Position numbers and translations under genes: made by a program
In this document: one piece after another, positions 34,611-43,773 of the stretch
Position numbering within the stretch: position 1 is the stretch's first letter
Layout: each line of letters starts with the position of its first letter
Notes under the pieces: generated by a model
What the model saw: the letters and a program-made list of their open reading frames with translations, nothing else
Database searches by the model: none
What the model was told of the DNA's origin: nothing
NCBI RefSeq assembly: GCF_000212735.1
Contig: NC_015513.1
Span: 28,190 to 92,189, forward strand
DNA: 64,000 nucleotides
From: Haliscomenobacter hydrossis DSM 1100
Lineage (GTDB): Bacteria > Bacteroidota > Bacteroidia > Chitinophagales > Saprospiraceae
Direction of reading: 5' to 3'

Positions 34611-36017
34611 CTACTTCCGCACCCCAATAAAGCGCTCCAAGGCTTCCAACCTTGGCCCATACTCCAATGCAATCTCCTGAAACTCCACCTCGTTTTCCGC
34701 AATAATGAACAAGGACACCGCCTCCCGCAACTCCGCGTCCGTCCGGTAAGTCGCTACATCTTCTGCGTCAGCACCAATCTGCTTTAGGCGCTTTTGGTAC
34801 TGCGGCACCTTTTTTACTTTTTCAATCGCGCGCATCCGAGCGTTTTCATCCCGCTCTACAATCTTGCGGATGAAGTTGTTCCGAGCCGCCATATAAGCCG
34901 TGGCCAATTCTTCGTACTCTACCTTGGCCAGCTGGATTTCTTTTTCCAATTGCTCTTTGCTCACCACTGGATCCTGATAGCCGTTTTTCAAGGCCTCGAT
35001 AAAAAAGCCGGCTGGGTTGTTGACTTTGTGTGCCCGCACGGCCCGTTCGGTTACGGCTACTGCTTGGCGCAGGCGCTCTTCGGGGGTGTCGCGCAAGAGG
35101 CTGGCGAAGGCGACCGGACTCACCCCCCAGGCTTTGACTACCGGGTGTTCGAATTCCATAAACAAGCGGTCGGCTCGTTCTGCTTCAGGGTCGGTACTGC
35201 GGTCCTCCAGAGTAAAGGCCAACCCTTGTTCAAACAAGGTCTGTTGGATGGGGAGCCCCCGTGCTTGCTCCAGCTCTTTTTTGTCTTTGGCGCGAAAGTT
35301 AAAGCGCAAGGCGGTCACCTTGCGGCCTTGTTTGATTTTTTCTATGTTGGTGATCGAAAGGTCGGTGTACTCGTTGATCTCTTTGCGGGCGGGTTCAATG
35401 ATGCGGGCGTAAAAATTGGCAAACAAGGGGTATTCCTTGTCCAACTCCAACATGTGCTTCATATCCGTGATGGCCAGAGTCCGGTGACCAATGGATTCGT
35501 ATTGCTTGATGAGCTCGTACATCCGAATGGGGTACGCACCGAGTTTGACTACATTTTGTAAATCGTAGGCGGTAAAGTTTTTTTGCAACTCCAAAAGCAA
35601 GGGTTTCATCTCGGGGTCGATCGTCACGTCGATGTACTCGTGACTGGCTGCCGCCTTCAGCCCCTCCTGCCCTTGTTTCATGTAGTCTACACTGCGGATG
35701 ACGTGGTACTGCATCTCCCGCTTGATGCCCTCTTCAGATACGTAGGGTACGTAAAAGCGCTTGCCCATCAAACTGTCGGCGGCCTCGCGCAAATAGGCGT
35801 AGGATTGTCCTCCCCGCAAGCCAAAGATGTTGATGATGTCGCGGTAATGGATGCGGTATACTTTCAGGTCTACGTCTTCGCGACGGATTAACGAAAGTAC
35901 ACTCAGAAAAAAGCGGGTTTCCCATACGTCAAACTTGTACCGGGATTCGATCAGGTCGTTCGACTTCTTGATCAGGATAATGTTCCCCCTCTTTTTCTTG
36001 ACCATCATCTTCGCCAT
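34611..36017 (-). CDS. Rep_3-family plasmid replication initiator
   Basis: The 468-residue protein has the paired winged-helix organisation of RepB/Rep_3 initiators: IILIKKSNDLIESRYKFDVW at residues 12-32, ETRFFLSVLSLIRRED, YRIHYRDIINIFGLRGG, and in the second domain KLGAYPIRMYELIKQYESIG with TDMKHMLELDKEYP. Such proteins bind iterons to open the origin. The C-terminal ~200 residues are a long, charged, probably coiled-coil extension (KVEYEELATAYMAARNNF and similar) beyond the usual family length of ~250-350. The gene reads toward lower coordinates and its upstream side holds about 18 iteron-like repeats, as expected. Confidence 0.92.
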   Translation of the reverse strand: MAKMMVKKKRGNIILIKKSNDLIESRYKFDVWETRFFLSVLSLIRREDVDLKVYRIHYRDIINIFGLRGGQSYAYLREAADSLMGKRFYVPYVSEEGIKREMQYHVIRSVDYMKQGQEGLKAAASHEYIDVTIDPEMKPLLLELQKNFTAYDLQNVVKLGAYPIRMYELIKQYESIGHRTLAITDMKHMLELDKEYPLFANFYARIIEPARKEINEYTDLSITNIEKIKQGRKVTALRFNFRAKDKKELEQARGLPIQQTLFEQGLAFTLEDRSTDPEAERADRLFMEFEHPVVKAWGVSPVAFASLLRDTPEERLRQAVAVTERAVRAHKVNNPAGFFIEALKNGYQDPVVSKEQLEKEIQLAKVEYEELATAYMAARNNFIRKIVERDENARMRAIEKVKKVPQYQKRLKQIGADAEDVATYRTDAELREAVSLFIIAENEVEFQEIALEYGPRLEALERFIGVRK

Positions 36018-36033
36018 GGTGCTGCGGTTTTAG

Positions 36034-36754
36034 TGTAACAGTTTTAGGAGCTTAAGCTCCATTTTGTACAAACATAACAGTTTTAGAATAAAGTATACCG
36101 TTTTTAGAGTGATTTTTTTCTAATTTTGTTACAAATCGTTCTAATTTTGTTACAGTTTGTCCTAAAGCTGTTACACATCGGCAAGGCTCGTCCTAAATTT
36201 GTTACATTTCACCCGGGATTAGCTCTATTTTTGTTACAAATCCCAAAAACTCCTTGAGTTTTTAGCCCTTTTTAAGGGTTCTTTTAGGAAAATAAAGCCT
36301 GAATCACGGGAAAATCATCCTAAATTTGTTATACTTCGCTCTAAATTCGTTATACATAAGATTTAGCTGAGATTCGGACTAAAGTGTCCTAAAAGTGTTA
36401 CACTTCCGGCGAAACGCTCTATTTTTGTTACACTTCAGCGCACTGATGTCCAATTGTTTGTACTTTTGCCCGAGCCATTGCATGCGCTTCAACTCGGTTG
36501 TTCTTTTTTCTAATTTTTTTATTGATCGAACACCACCACCCTTTTTTCTTTTTGGTGTTTTTCTTTTTTAAATAAATATTTTAAAACTTTTAGGCCTTTC
36601 TATCTTGTTGACAGACATTCAATTACAAGTGAAAGTATAACTATTTTAGGAGTAACTATTGCATTTTTAGAACAAAACTGTAACGGATTTAGAACGGATT
36701 ATAGCAAATTTAGAACCAACTATTCCATTTTTAGAAAGAGTATAACAGATTTAG
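36034..36754. repeat. Plasmid origin: ~18 iteron-like repeats in two orientations
   Basis: Nine forward copies of CTAAATTTGTTACA-like 14-mers start at 36120, 36141, 36162, 36193, 36225, 36320, 36341, 36389 and 36419. Nine reverse copies (TGTAACNNNTTTAG-like, some with TATAAC or one extra base) start near 36034, 36073, 36093, 36635, 36651, 36679, 36698, 36719 and 36740. The two reverse groups flank the forward group. Between 36500 and 36600 lies a T/A-rich tract that could be the unwinding element. Position next to rep makes this the likely replication origin and rep autoregulation site. Confidence 0.85.
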
Positions 36755-36827
36755 AACACACGTGCTTTTTTCGCCCTTCTTTGCTCTTTGTTTACGCAAC
36801 TGGCTTTTTTTGTAACACTCAGCAGCA

Positions 36828-38003
36828 TCACTCCACGCTTTCCACCTTCAACAAGGTGTATCCCAAGACGCCTTTAAACTGGTATACCTGCAACGTATCA
36901 CCTACCTTTTTTTGCTGGTAATCATCCTTACTTATGCTGACGCGTATGTCTTTATGGCCAGTATCCCAGGGGGAAAGATACAGGTGATAGGTGGTTGTAT
37001 TGCCCCCGCTTATTTCCTTTTCCTTGATTGTTGTGGTAACAATTTGGGGAAGATTATGAGCAAAACTACCATTGATGCAGAGCAAGCTGCCTAATCCATA
37101 GGCTCCTGTAATTCCCACAACAAGCAAAGTGCCGACCAACATGTCGGCTATGCCTGTTCTGATGAATTCTGGGTTGTTGACACATACAACGACTGTAAGA
37201 ATCAAGGTAACACCCAATAAATGCCACACGAACAGCTGATAGTTTAATAGATCGAAATCCAAAATACCTCGGATTCCCAACCCTAATCCAGGCCCGATTA
37301 ATCCTATTTGGATTTCATTCGAGTATGTGTATTTTGGATCGAATAAATGAACTAAACCTTTGAATTTCTTGAGAATCGCGATTGCGATGAGCGGTACGAT
37401 TACCGCCACCCCGGTTGCCAATTGATAGGGGTATGGCCAAAATAAAAGCCAGGCCGTACTGATTGCTCCTGCCCAATTGATGATGAGCACCGCTTTGCGA
37501 GCTGGTTCACGCTGTGCTGCTCGGTTGGTTTTCGAAAGAAAATTAGGGTTGTATTCGGGTAGCTCTTTGGGCTCTTCTTCTAAAAATTTCAAATCAGTGT
37601 CCAACAACCATTCATACCACGTTTCCGCATAATTGGTATACACCGAAATCAATATTCGTTTGACTCCCGGGGTTTTTGACTCAATGACAATGCCACCTTC
37701 ATGATCGCGTCTATAACCCTTGATGTCGTTCAGGAAAATACACCGCTTGTAAAAAATAGAACGGGTGTAGATTTTTTGATCATCAATGATGACCCTGCCG
37801 TAAATGGCTTCGATGGCTGCGGCGACAGAGAGCACTCCCGGGAATGCAACCAATGCAGTTAAAAAAAAGCCTAAAATTCTATATTCGCCTTTCCAGTGGA
37901 GAACGTTCAGCGTGGTGCTGAGGTAGAAAAAAAGCACGGAAAGGAGCACGGCGCTGATAAAAAAGACAATCTTCCAATGCTTCTTTAATTGAATTACTTT
38001 CAT
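36828..38003 (-). CDS. Multi-pass membrane protein of unknown function
   Basis: The 391-residue protein is not recognised. Hydrophobic segments are at ~12-31 (VFFISAVLLSVLFFYLS), ~42-65, ~172-190 (LIINWAGAISTAWLLFW), ~195-212, ~258-276 (LFVWHLLGVTLILTVVVCV) and ~286-310. Between the second and third lies a ~90-residue soluble PH-like region (IIDDQKIYTRSIFYKRC...GIVIESKTPG), and the C-terminal ~80 residues are soluble and beta-rich, outside the membrane. It sits between the origin and a truncated isomerase on the opposite strand. A short similar stretch (VLIINWA) occurs in degraded DNA near 49920. Confidence 0.6.
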   Translation of the reverse strand: MKVIQLKKHWKIVFFISAVLLSVLFFYLSTTLNVLHWKGEYRILGFFLTALVAFPGVLSVAAAIEAIYGRVIIDDQKIYTRSIFYKRCIFLNDIKGYRRDHEGGIVIESKTPGVKRILISVYTNYAETWYEWLLDTDLKFLEEEPKELPEYNPNFLSKTNRAAQREPARKAVLIINWAGAISTAWLLFWPYPYQLATGVAVIVPLIAIAILKKFKGLVHLFDPKYTYSNEIQIGLIGPGLGLGIRGILDFDLLNYQLFVWHLLGVTLILTVVVCVNNPEFIRTGIADMLVGTLLVVGITGAYGLGSLLCINGSFAHNLPQIVTTTIKEKEISGGNTTTYHLYLSPWDTGHKDIRVSISKDDYQQKKVGDTLQVYQFKGVLGYTLLKVESVE

Positions 38004-38105
38004 GACAGGGGATTTAGGTTAACAACTATGATTTTGATACCAAAATAGACAAAATACCCATAGAATGAGCTGATTTTTCGCTCTGTAAACCATTGGGAAC
38101 GACCA

Positions 38106-38813
38106 ATAAGCTGCGTTTATATTAAAGAAGCGGGCAAAAACGCCAAGTACCTGAATGAATTGCTCAAACGGAGCCGCGACGAAGGGGTGCTTAATCACCT
38201 GATCATGGTGGACGATGAAGGCTCCCTGGCACTGCCCGACGACTCGCAGCGCCTGTCCGCCGTGGAGAACCACAAAAAATGGGTGGAAGCAGCCCGGCTG
38301 CTGGGCTGTAAAACCATCCGGGTCAACCTGCATGGGGAGGGCAGTTCTGCGGACAAAAAAATGGCCTCCATCGATTCTTTGAGTCGCCTGGGGGAATTTG
38401 CCAAAACCATGAACATCAATGTGGTGGTCGAAAACCATGGCAGCGACTCCTCAAATGGGGCCTGGATTGCTTCGGTCATGCAGCAGGTGGGCATGCCTAA
38501 TGTTGGCACCTTACCCGATTTTGGCAACTTTTGTATCTCCCACCCCTGGGGCCAAACCCAGGATCCCTGCGTGGAGATGTACGACCGCTACCAGGGCGTC
38601 GAGGAGATGTTGCCCTTTGCAAAAGGGGTGAGCGCCAAAACCTACGATTTCGATGCCCAGGGCGAACAACCCAAAATGGATTACAAAAGATTGCTGGACA
38701 TCGTCAAAAAGTCGGGCTTTAAGGGTTACATCGGGATTGAATTTGAAGGGAATACCCAACCCGAAGCAGATGGGATTCGCCAGACGAAGGCACTGATTGA
38801 GCGGTATTGGTAG
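38106..38813 (+). pseudogene. Sugar-phosphate isomerase/epimerase (xylose-isomerase-like TIM barrel), 5'-truncated
   Basis: The frame is open back to 38064 but recognisable homology begins at about 38110 (YIKEAGKNAKYLNELLKRS), which is roughly residue 90-100 of a ~300-residue family. Metal and catalytic positions of the remaining barrel are intact: Glu in NVVVENHGSDSSN, Asp in TLPDFGNFC, Glu in GYIGIEFEG. The first three strands and any start codon or promoter are missing, and the opposite-strand membrane protein gene starts at 38003, so a deletion or insertion end lies at ~38060-38110. The enzyme type commonly partners GMC and Gfo/Idh/MocA genes. Confidence 0.8.
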
Positions 38814-39205
38814 CGGGAGCGAGGGCGCGAAGCTCGAAAAACATCGTATTCGTCGTGAGGCCGTGGTGAAAACCACCGGGCATATACCTCCTGTATTTGT
38901 ACGCTCAGGCGGGCCGAAAGAGTTGGAAAGTTGTGCCCTTTGTGCTTTTCTTTGTGTTCCTTGGGTTAAAAAAAATGTCACTTTAGCTTTCCTGGCCTCC
39001 ACCTAAAGTGCCTTTGCGCCCTCTCCCCCACCGCAGGTGGCCAAAAAAAACTCCGCGAAACTCCGCGTGTCCTCTATTCCTCTGCGGTAAAAAAAATACC
39101 TCCCCAGGCACAATATACACCTCTACCAAAATTTTCCTCCTGAAGACACCACACTAAACTAGGCTCCCTAATCAATTAATTATTAATTACTTAAAATTTT
39201 ATAAG
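38814..39205. other. Intergenic region before the partition locus
   Basis: The first ~280 bp contain small palindromes (CACTTTAG/CTAAAGTG at ~38979-39010) and low-complexity purine and pyrimidine runs of the type seen in degraded intergenic repeats. From ~39150 the sequence becomes extremely A/T-rich. No gene is supported. Confidence 0.4.
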
Positions 39206-39821
39206 TTTATAAGTATAAATTATGTGCCCCTGATATACACTTACACAAGATCTTGTATTCTTTATTTTACACGTTTATAAGTATAAATGTATAAACTCTA
39301 TTTTTCCCTTCTGTCATTTTTTCCGCAACGCTTTTTATCATTTATTGAGTTTATAAGTATAAAATAATAAACTTAAAATCTACCTTTGAGTCGCGCACAA
39401 AATATCGGGTCTTTAAATAATGATAAACATTAAAAAGCATTTAAGTTTATAAGTATAAAATATAAAAAGTATAAGGGTTTTTGTGCTAAAAATCATTTAC
39501 TTTTGAAATTACATACATTTAAAAGTATGTACACTTATTTAAATTTAAGTTTTTATGCTGAAAATTATTTACACTTTTAATATTTAAAGTAAATATTTAT
39601 TTACTAATGGGGTTTTAATTTAATAAACATTTAAACTCATTTGATTTTTTAATAAAAAGTATTCAAACTTACAAATGTTTAAATCCAAAAAAGTTTTTAT
39701 AAAAATACTTTTGCACGTAGATGATTATCCAAGATTTTACTATTTTTACCTAAAATTAATCATAAGCACATAAGTGCTTCAGTATTTATTTTTTTGTATT
39801 TATACTTTTATAAGTATAAAT
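39206..39821. repeat. Five copies of a palindromic 15-mer upstream of parA (candidate parS/operator)
   Basis: TTTATAAGTATAAA followed by T or A occurs at 39206-39220, 39274-39288, 39350-39364, 39446-39460 and 39807-39821. Each has arms TTTATA/TATAAA with an AG centre, which suits a dimeric DNA-binding protein. The last copy ends 27 bp before the parA ATG, in operator position. The whole ~600 bp is very A/T-rich. Likely bound by the ribbon-helix-helix-like protein encoded after parA. Confidence 0.8.
39706..39713 (+). promoter_or_regulatory. Possible -7 box for parAB
   Basis: TACTTTTG fits TAnnTTTG and lies ~135 bp before the parA start. A second match, TACCTTTG, lies at 39381-39388. Neither has a clear -33 element, and A/T-rich DNA yields chance matches. 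Confidence 0.3.
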
Positions 39822-39848
39822 TATTTTTTTCTGACAACCCGTACAGCA

Positions 39849-40505
39849 ATGAAAATAGCAATAACCAACCTCAAGGGGGGAGTGGGCAAAACGACCATCA
39901 CGCAGAACCTCGCGGTCTGCCTCACCCACATGGGCTACCGGGTTTGTGTTGTGGATACCGACACCAACCAAAACACCCTCGCCTGGTTTGGCGTACGCTC
40001 CGAAGAACTGCCCAACTTGAACGTAGTCGGCTCTACCGATCCCAAGGCCCTCATCAAAACGGTGACCAACCTCCACAATGATTACGACATCATTCTCATC
40101 GATGGGACACCTTCCCTCGGCGAGATGACCACCCGCGTCATCCTGGCCAGTGATTTGCTGATCATCCCCATCTTGCCCTCCGCCAATGACTTTCGGGCGA
40201 TGGAGCAATTTTTCGAGCGCTACAACCTGGCACAGGAAACGGCTAGTAAAGAAATTCCAGCTTATTTCTTGCTCAACCAGTACGCCGAAAATGTGCGCCT
40301 CCACGCCGAAATCAAAGAACTACTGGAACAGTTTGGTTTGCCGATTCTGGAGACCACCATCCGCAACCGGGTGTCCTACGTCGCCAGCGCAGTGGAGGGC
40401 ACCGGCGTCTACGAAGGCTCCGACAACAAGGCCAAACTCGAAATGGTTGAACTGACCAACGAGATTTTAAAGTTAGCGGCTGAAGCCGGATTGGTAACCC
40501 AATAA
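39849..40505 (+). CDS. parA: ParA-family partition ATPase
   Basis: The ATG at 39849 was chosen over the earlier in-frame start because the Walker motif begins at residue 9 (LKGGVGKTTITQNLA) as in all small ParA proteins; 218 residues result. The deviant Walker A with both lysines, the VVDTDTNQNTLAWFG segment (Walker A') and YDIILIDGTPSLGEMT (Walker B) are complete. It belongs to the small type Ib-like group that lacks an N-terminal HTH. It would power plasmid segregation with the product of the next gene, which starts 10 bp after its stop, and with the palindromic repeats upstream. Confidence 0.93.
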   Translation: MKIAITNLKGGVGKTTITQNLAVCLTHMGYRVCVVDTDTNQNTLAWFGVRSEELPNLNVVGSTDPKALIKTVTNLHNDYDIILIDGTPSLGEMTTRVILASDLLIIPILPSANDFRAMEQFFERYNLAQETASKEIPAYFLLNQYAENVRLHAEIKELLEQFGLPILETTIRNRVSYVASAVEGTGVYEGSDNKAKLEMVELTNEILKLAAEAGLVTQ

Positions 40506-40515
40506 ATCAACAAGC

Positions 40516-40974
40516 ATGGCAAAGAGCGTTATCGACAAAAGCAAACTGACCCTGGGCATCGCCAAGCCCATCGTCAAAAAAACACCCGATTCCCAAACTT
40601 CTTCTGGCAGCATCGAAGAGGCAGTCAACCAAATTCACAACAACGGGACTCCGCCAAATCCTGACCCGCAGCCTGTTGCAGCCCCCGAACCCAAAACCAA
40701 GCTTCCCACCGCTAAATCAGCACAGCCCAAAGCTTCCCCAAAAACCAAAGTGCAAGAGCCTGCACCTCAATTCAGCGCTTCAGCGTTCCAAGGCTCTGAC
40801 AGCCCCAAAAAACAAGGTCGCCCGACCAGCAAAGTGGACGACATGGATTACATCCGCGTCTCTATTGACCTCCCCAAACCGCTCTATAAATCTATCAAAA
40901 AGAAATTGGTCGACCTCGAAATGACCATGATGGATTATGTGACCATGTTGATTGAGAAGGAGGAGCAAGGGTAG
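40516..40974 (+). CDS. Small partition partner with ribbon-helix-helix-like C-terminus (ParB functional analogue)
   Basis: The 152-residue protein has a long, low-complexity N-terminal part rich in Lys, Pro, Ser and Gln (residues ~1-105), suited to bind ParA or stay flexible. The last ~45 residues (DYIRVSIDLPKPLYKSIKKK and VDLEMTMMDYVTMLIEKEE) have the beta-helix-helix pattern of RHH DNA-binding proteins. Gene order, 10-bp spacing to parA and the array of short palindromes upstream match type Ib partition systems, in which an RHH protein binds the centromere and represses the operon. The assignment is from context and predicted fold. Confidence 0.78.
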   Translation: MAKSVIDKSKLTLGIAKPIVKKTPDSQTSSGSIEEAVNQIHNNGTPPNPDPQPVAAPEPKTKLPTAKSAQPKASPKTKVQEPAPQFSASAFQGSDSPKKQGRPTSKVDDMDYIRVSIDLPKPLYKSIKKKLVDLEMTMMDYVTMLIEKEEQG

Positions 40975-40997
40975 GGGAGGAGTGGTTTTTTGCAGAA

Positions 40998-41576
40998 ATG
41001 TATGATATGCTCCAAATACTACAAGAACACATTACCAAACGTTTAGGCAAAGTTCCTGAACGCTTCGAAGAGGTGACTAAAGCGTTTGAACCCCTTCGGC
41101 TCAAACGCGGCACCTATTTGCTTCGAGAAGGGGACGTCTGCAAGTACGTCTACTTTATTGTTGAAGGCTGTTTGCAGGTTTTTGTCATCGACAAAAATGG
41201 CAAGGAAGCAACCCGCGAGCTTTACACCGAAGAGCATTGGGTGACCGACATCTTTGGGTTCAAAAATCAACAACCTTCAGACGAATACATCAAATGTGTA
41301 GAACCCTGTAAGCTTCTCCGGATTCATTACGATTCATTTCAGCACTTTTCGACCGAAATTCCTGCCTTTGCACAGATTTACCAACAGATTTTGGAGCTTT
41401 CCTACAGCAATACCGTGTACCGGGTCAACACCCTTACCTCCCTGGATGCGCTTGAGCGCATTAAATGGTTGATGGAAAACAAGCCCAAACTCATGCCCCG
41501 CCTATCCAGCAAACTGATTGCTTCTTATCTGGGCGTCAGCCCCGAAACGATGACCCGCCTCAAAGGAAAGTTGTAA
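40998..41576 (+). CDS. Crp/Fnr family regulator
   Basis: The 192-residue protein has a cyclic-nucleotide-binding beta-roll (LKRGTYLLREGDVCKYVYFIVEGCLQVFVIDKNG, read in segments) and a C-terminal HTH (LSSKLIASYLGVSPETMTRL). It belongs to the Bacteroidota group of small Crp-like proteins whose ligand is unknown. An alternative ATG lies three codons in. It follows the partition operon by 23 bp in the same direction but is probably a separate unit with the DoxX-like gene downstream. Confidence 0.88.
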   Translation: MYDMLQILQEHITKRLGKVPERFEEVTKAFEPLRLKRGTYLLREGDVCKYVYFIVEGCLQVFVIDKNGKEATRELYTEEHWVTDIFGFKNQQPSDEYIKCVEPCKLLRIHYDSFQHFSTEIPAFAQIYQQILELSYSNTVYRVNTLTSLDALERIKWLMENKPKLMPRLSSKLIASYLGVSPETMTRLKGKL

Positions 41577-41732
41577 GCACTGTTTCAAAATCATTGACAT
41601 TTATCAAGAGTCCTTGGTGTTCGATCCCGGAGCTTTGTGGCATTGAATCACCAAATTGACACACGATGAAAGAATTTTTAATGTTGTTTATACCGAAATC
41701 CGTCCTATGTCACCCTTCGAAATTTAATCATC

Positions 41733-42149
41733 ATGGATAAGTTATTGAGCATTGGCCGCTATTTATTCCCGCTGTCGTTTTTAATGTACGTGGGCTTACA
41801 CTTGGGCAAACCCGAAGTAGGTGCAGGTTTTGTACCCGATTATCTTCCCTTCCCGCTGTTCTGGAATTATTTTACGATGGTCTGTATCGTCTTGTTCATC
41901 ACCAGTGCAGTGATCAGCAAATACGATAAATTGGCCTACACCCTCATGGCGCTTTACGTCATTTTAATGGCCGTCCTGGTGCACTTGCCACGGGCCAATG
42001 GTCATGAATTGGGTGTCGAAATGATGACGGCTGACCTGGCCCGCGAAATGGAGCTGGAAATGGTGAATTTTTTCCGCAACATCATGGTTGTCGGAGCATT
42101 ATTGGGCTTTGCACGTTATGTCGCGAAAGACAATCGGATCATTGGTTGA
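41733..42149 (+). CDS. DoxX-like four-helix membrane protein
   Basis: The 138-residue protein has four hydrophobic segments (LFPLSFLMYVGLHLG, FWNYFTMVCIVLFITSAVI, LAYTLMALYVILMAVLVHL, FFRNIMVVGALLGFARYVA), matching size and layout of DoxX/SURF4-type proteins. These small inner-membrane proteins occur with redox and stress genes; function is generally unknown. It sits between two Crp/Fnr genes in the same orientation, and regulation by one of them is plausible. Confidence 0.65.
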   Translation: MDKLLSIGRYLFPLSFLMYVGLHLGKPEVGAGFVPDYLPFPLFWNYFTMVCIVLFITSAVISKYDKLAYTLMALYVILMAVLVHLPRANGHELGVEMMTADLAREMELEMVNFFRNIMVVGALLGFARYVAKDNRIIG

Positions 42150-42223
42150 GGAATTTTACATTTGGGCCATAGTGGATCAAACCTTTTTGTCAAATTATCA
42201 TTTGGTAAAAAAGGTTTGATCCA

Positions 42224-42796
42224 ATGCTTCAATTGCAGAACGTACTGAAACAAATGATCCAAATCTCTGATGAAGAGCTTGAGACATTTACTGGGTTGTG
42301 CCACAAAAAAGTATTCAAACGAAAAGCCCTGTTGAGCCAGGAAGCGAAATTCATCACGGAGGTCTATTTTATCAAAAAGGGCATCATTCGGGTGAAAATA
42401 GATGACCTTGGCGGCACCGATCACACCATCCATTTTGCCATCGAAAACCAATTTATCGCCGATTACCGCGCTTTTTTGACCCAACAAAAGTCTGCTTATC
42501 AGTTACAGGCCTTGGAAGAAACCGAAACCATTGTGATTCCCAAATCTGCCATTGATTGGGGCTACGCTAATCTGAGGCAAGGCGAAAAATTGGGTAGATT
42601 GATTGCCGAGTACTACTTTATTTATTTGGATTCCCGCATTCAGCACCTGTATACCTTGAGTCCGAAGGAGCGTTACGATTTGATGAACGAGATTTTTCCC
42701 AATATCCACAATCGGGTCCCTCAGCACATGATCGCTTCTTACCTGGGCATCACGCCAGTTCACTTGAGTCGGCTCAAAAGCCAAAGTTTAATCTAA
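42224..42796 (+). CDS. Crp/Fnr family regulator
   Basis: The 190-residue protein has an N-terminal cNMP-binding fold (KRKALLSQEAKFITEVYFIKKG) and a C-terminal HTH (VPQHMIASYLGITPVHLSRL). It is a second, distinct member of the Bacteroidota Crp-like group, ~25-30% similar by eye to the one at 41 kb. It lies 75 bp after the DoxX-like gene and before an SDR gene, so it may control either. The ligand is unknown. Confidence 0.88.
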   Translation: MLQLQNVLKQMIQISDEELETFTGLCHKKVFKRKALLSQEAKFITEVYFIKKGIIRVKIDDLGGTDHTIHFAIENQFIADYRAFLTQQKSAYQLQALEETETIVIPKSAIDWGYANLRQGEKLGRLIAEYYFIYLDSRIQHLYTLSPKERYDLMNEIFPNIHNRVPQHMIASYLGITPVHLSRLKSQSLI

Positions 42797-42879
42797 AGCC
42801 ATCTCTTCAAAAAGCCTTAACATTTGTTATCGTTTCCTCACCCTTGCTGTGTCCATCTTTGTGCTTAAATCTCCACAGT

Positions 42880-43698
42880 ATGACATTATCCGATCAAACA
42901 AAGCAAAGGCTTAAAACCCAATATGGCGACTGGGCCATCGTAACCGGTGCATCATCGGGAATTGGTTTGGAATTGGCCACACAGTTGGCCGCAGCGGGTT
43001 TCAATCTCATCCTCAATGCCAGAAATGAGGAGCGTTTGCTCACGGTTGAGCAGCAATTAAAAAGCCACAATATTGACATTAAATCGGTTGTTGCGGATCT
43101 GTCAGAGAAAGATGGTATGGAAAAAATTATCCAGGTTGCACAAGGTTTGAAGGTCGGCTTACTCATCAACAATGCTGGCTACGGAACTTCCGGCTTGTTT
43201 GTGGATGCTTTACTGGATTCGGAAATCAACTTGCTGCGGGTAAACTGCGAGGCGGTGCTTGTGCTCAGCCATTTTTTTGCCCAAAAATTTAAACAGCAGG
43301 GTAGGGGAGGAATCATTTTCCTGAGTTCTTTGGTCGCATTTCAGGGAGTGCCTTACGCTGCTAACTATGCCGCATCCAAAGCTTACATTCAATCATTTGC
43401 AGAAGCCCTGGCCATAGAGTTGAAGCCATTTGGCGTTGACGTGTTAGCCGCTGCACCTGGGCCTGTCGAGAGTGGATTTGGACAAAGGGCCAATATGCAA
43501 ATGGACAATGCCATGTCGCCGGATCAACTTGGTGTTCCCATTCTGGCAGCCTTGGGCAAACAAACTAACGTCGTTCCGGGGCTGCTGTCAAAAGTATTGA
43601 CTTATGCTTTGCGCACAGCTCCACGGGCCATCAAGGTGAAAATTATGGAAAAAGTTATGGGTGGGTTTACGCAACATCAAAGATCGGAAATAGCATAG
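42880..43698 (+). CDS. Short-chain dehydrogenase/reductase (SDR)
   Basis: The ATG at 42880 gives 272 residues (MTLSDQTKQRLKTQYGDW). Motifs are IVTGASSGIGLELATQLAAAG, NNAGYG, FLSSLVAFQGVPYAANYAASKAYIQSF with Ser, Tyr and Lys catalytic residues. The N-terminal KTQYGDWAIVTGA form and the C-terminal KVKIMEKVMGGFTQH are typical of the DltE-like/YqjQ SDR subgroup that acts on lipophilic carbonyls. It follows a Crp/Fnr gene and precedes an NmrA-like gene. The substrate is unknown. Confidence 0.9.
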   Translation: MTLSDQTKQRLKTQYGDWAIVTGASSGIGLELATQLAAAGFNLILNARNEERLLTVEQQLKSHNIDIKSVVADLSEKDGMEKIIQVAQGLKVGLLINNAGYGTSGLFVDALLDSEINLLRVNCEAVLVLSHFFAQKFKQQGRGGIIFLSSLVAFQGVPYAANYAASKAYIQSFAEALAIELKPFGVDVLAAAPGPVESGFGQRANMQMDNAMSPDQLGVPILAALGKQTNVVPGLLSKVLTYALRTAPRAIKVKIMEKVMGGFTQHQRSEIA

Positions 43699-43773
43699 CT
43701 GCTGTTTCGGGCAATTTTTTTTTAACTTGTGCCAATGCTAAATGACAACCCAAACGAAAATAGCTCCATAAAA

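Noticed and set aside
34794..35561. Long ORF (255 codons) antisense to the rep gene
   Set aside because: No recognisable protein; it mirrors the rep gene, whose domains are clear.
36034..36754. CRISPR array in the repeat region near rep
   Set aside because: Repeats are short (14 bp), degenerate and in both orientations, with spacers of 5-80 bp; iterons explain them.
39206..39821. CRISPR or phage att sites in the parA upstream repeats
   Set aside because: Only five copies, very uneven spacing and palindromic; operator or centromere sites fit better.
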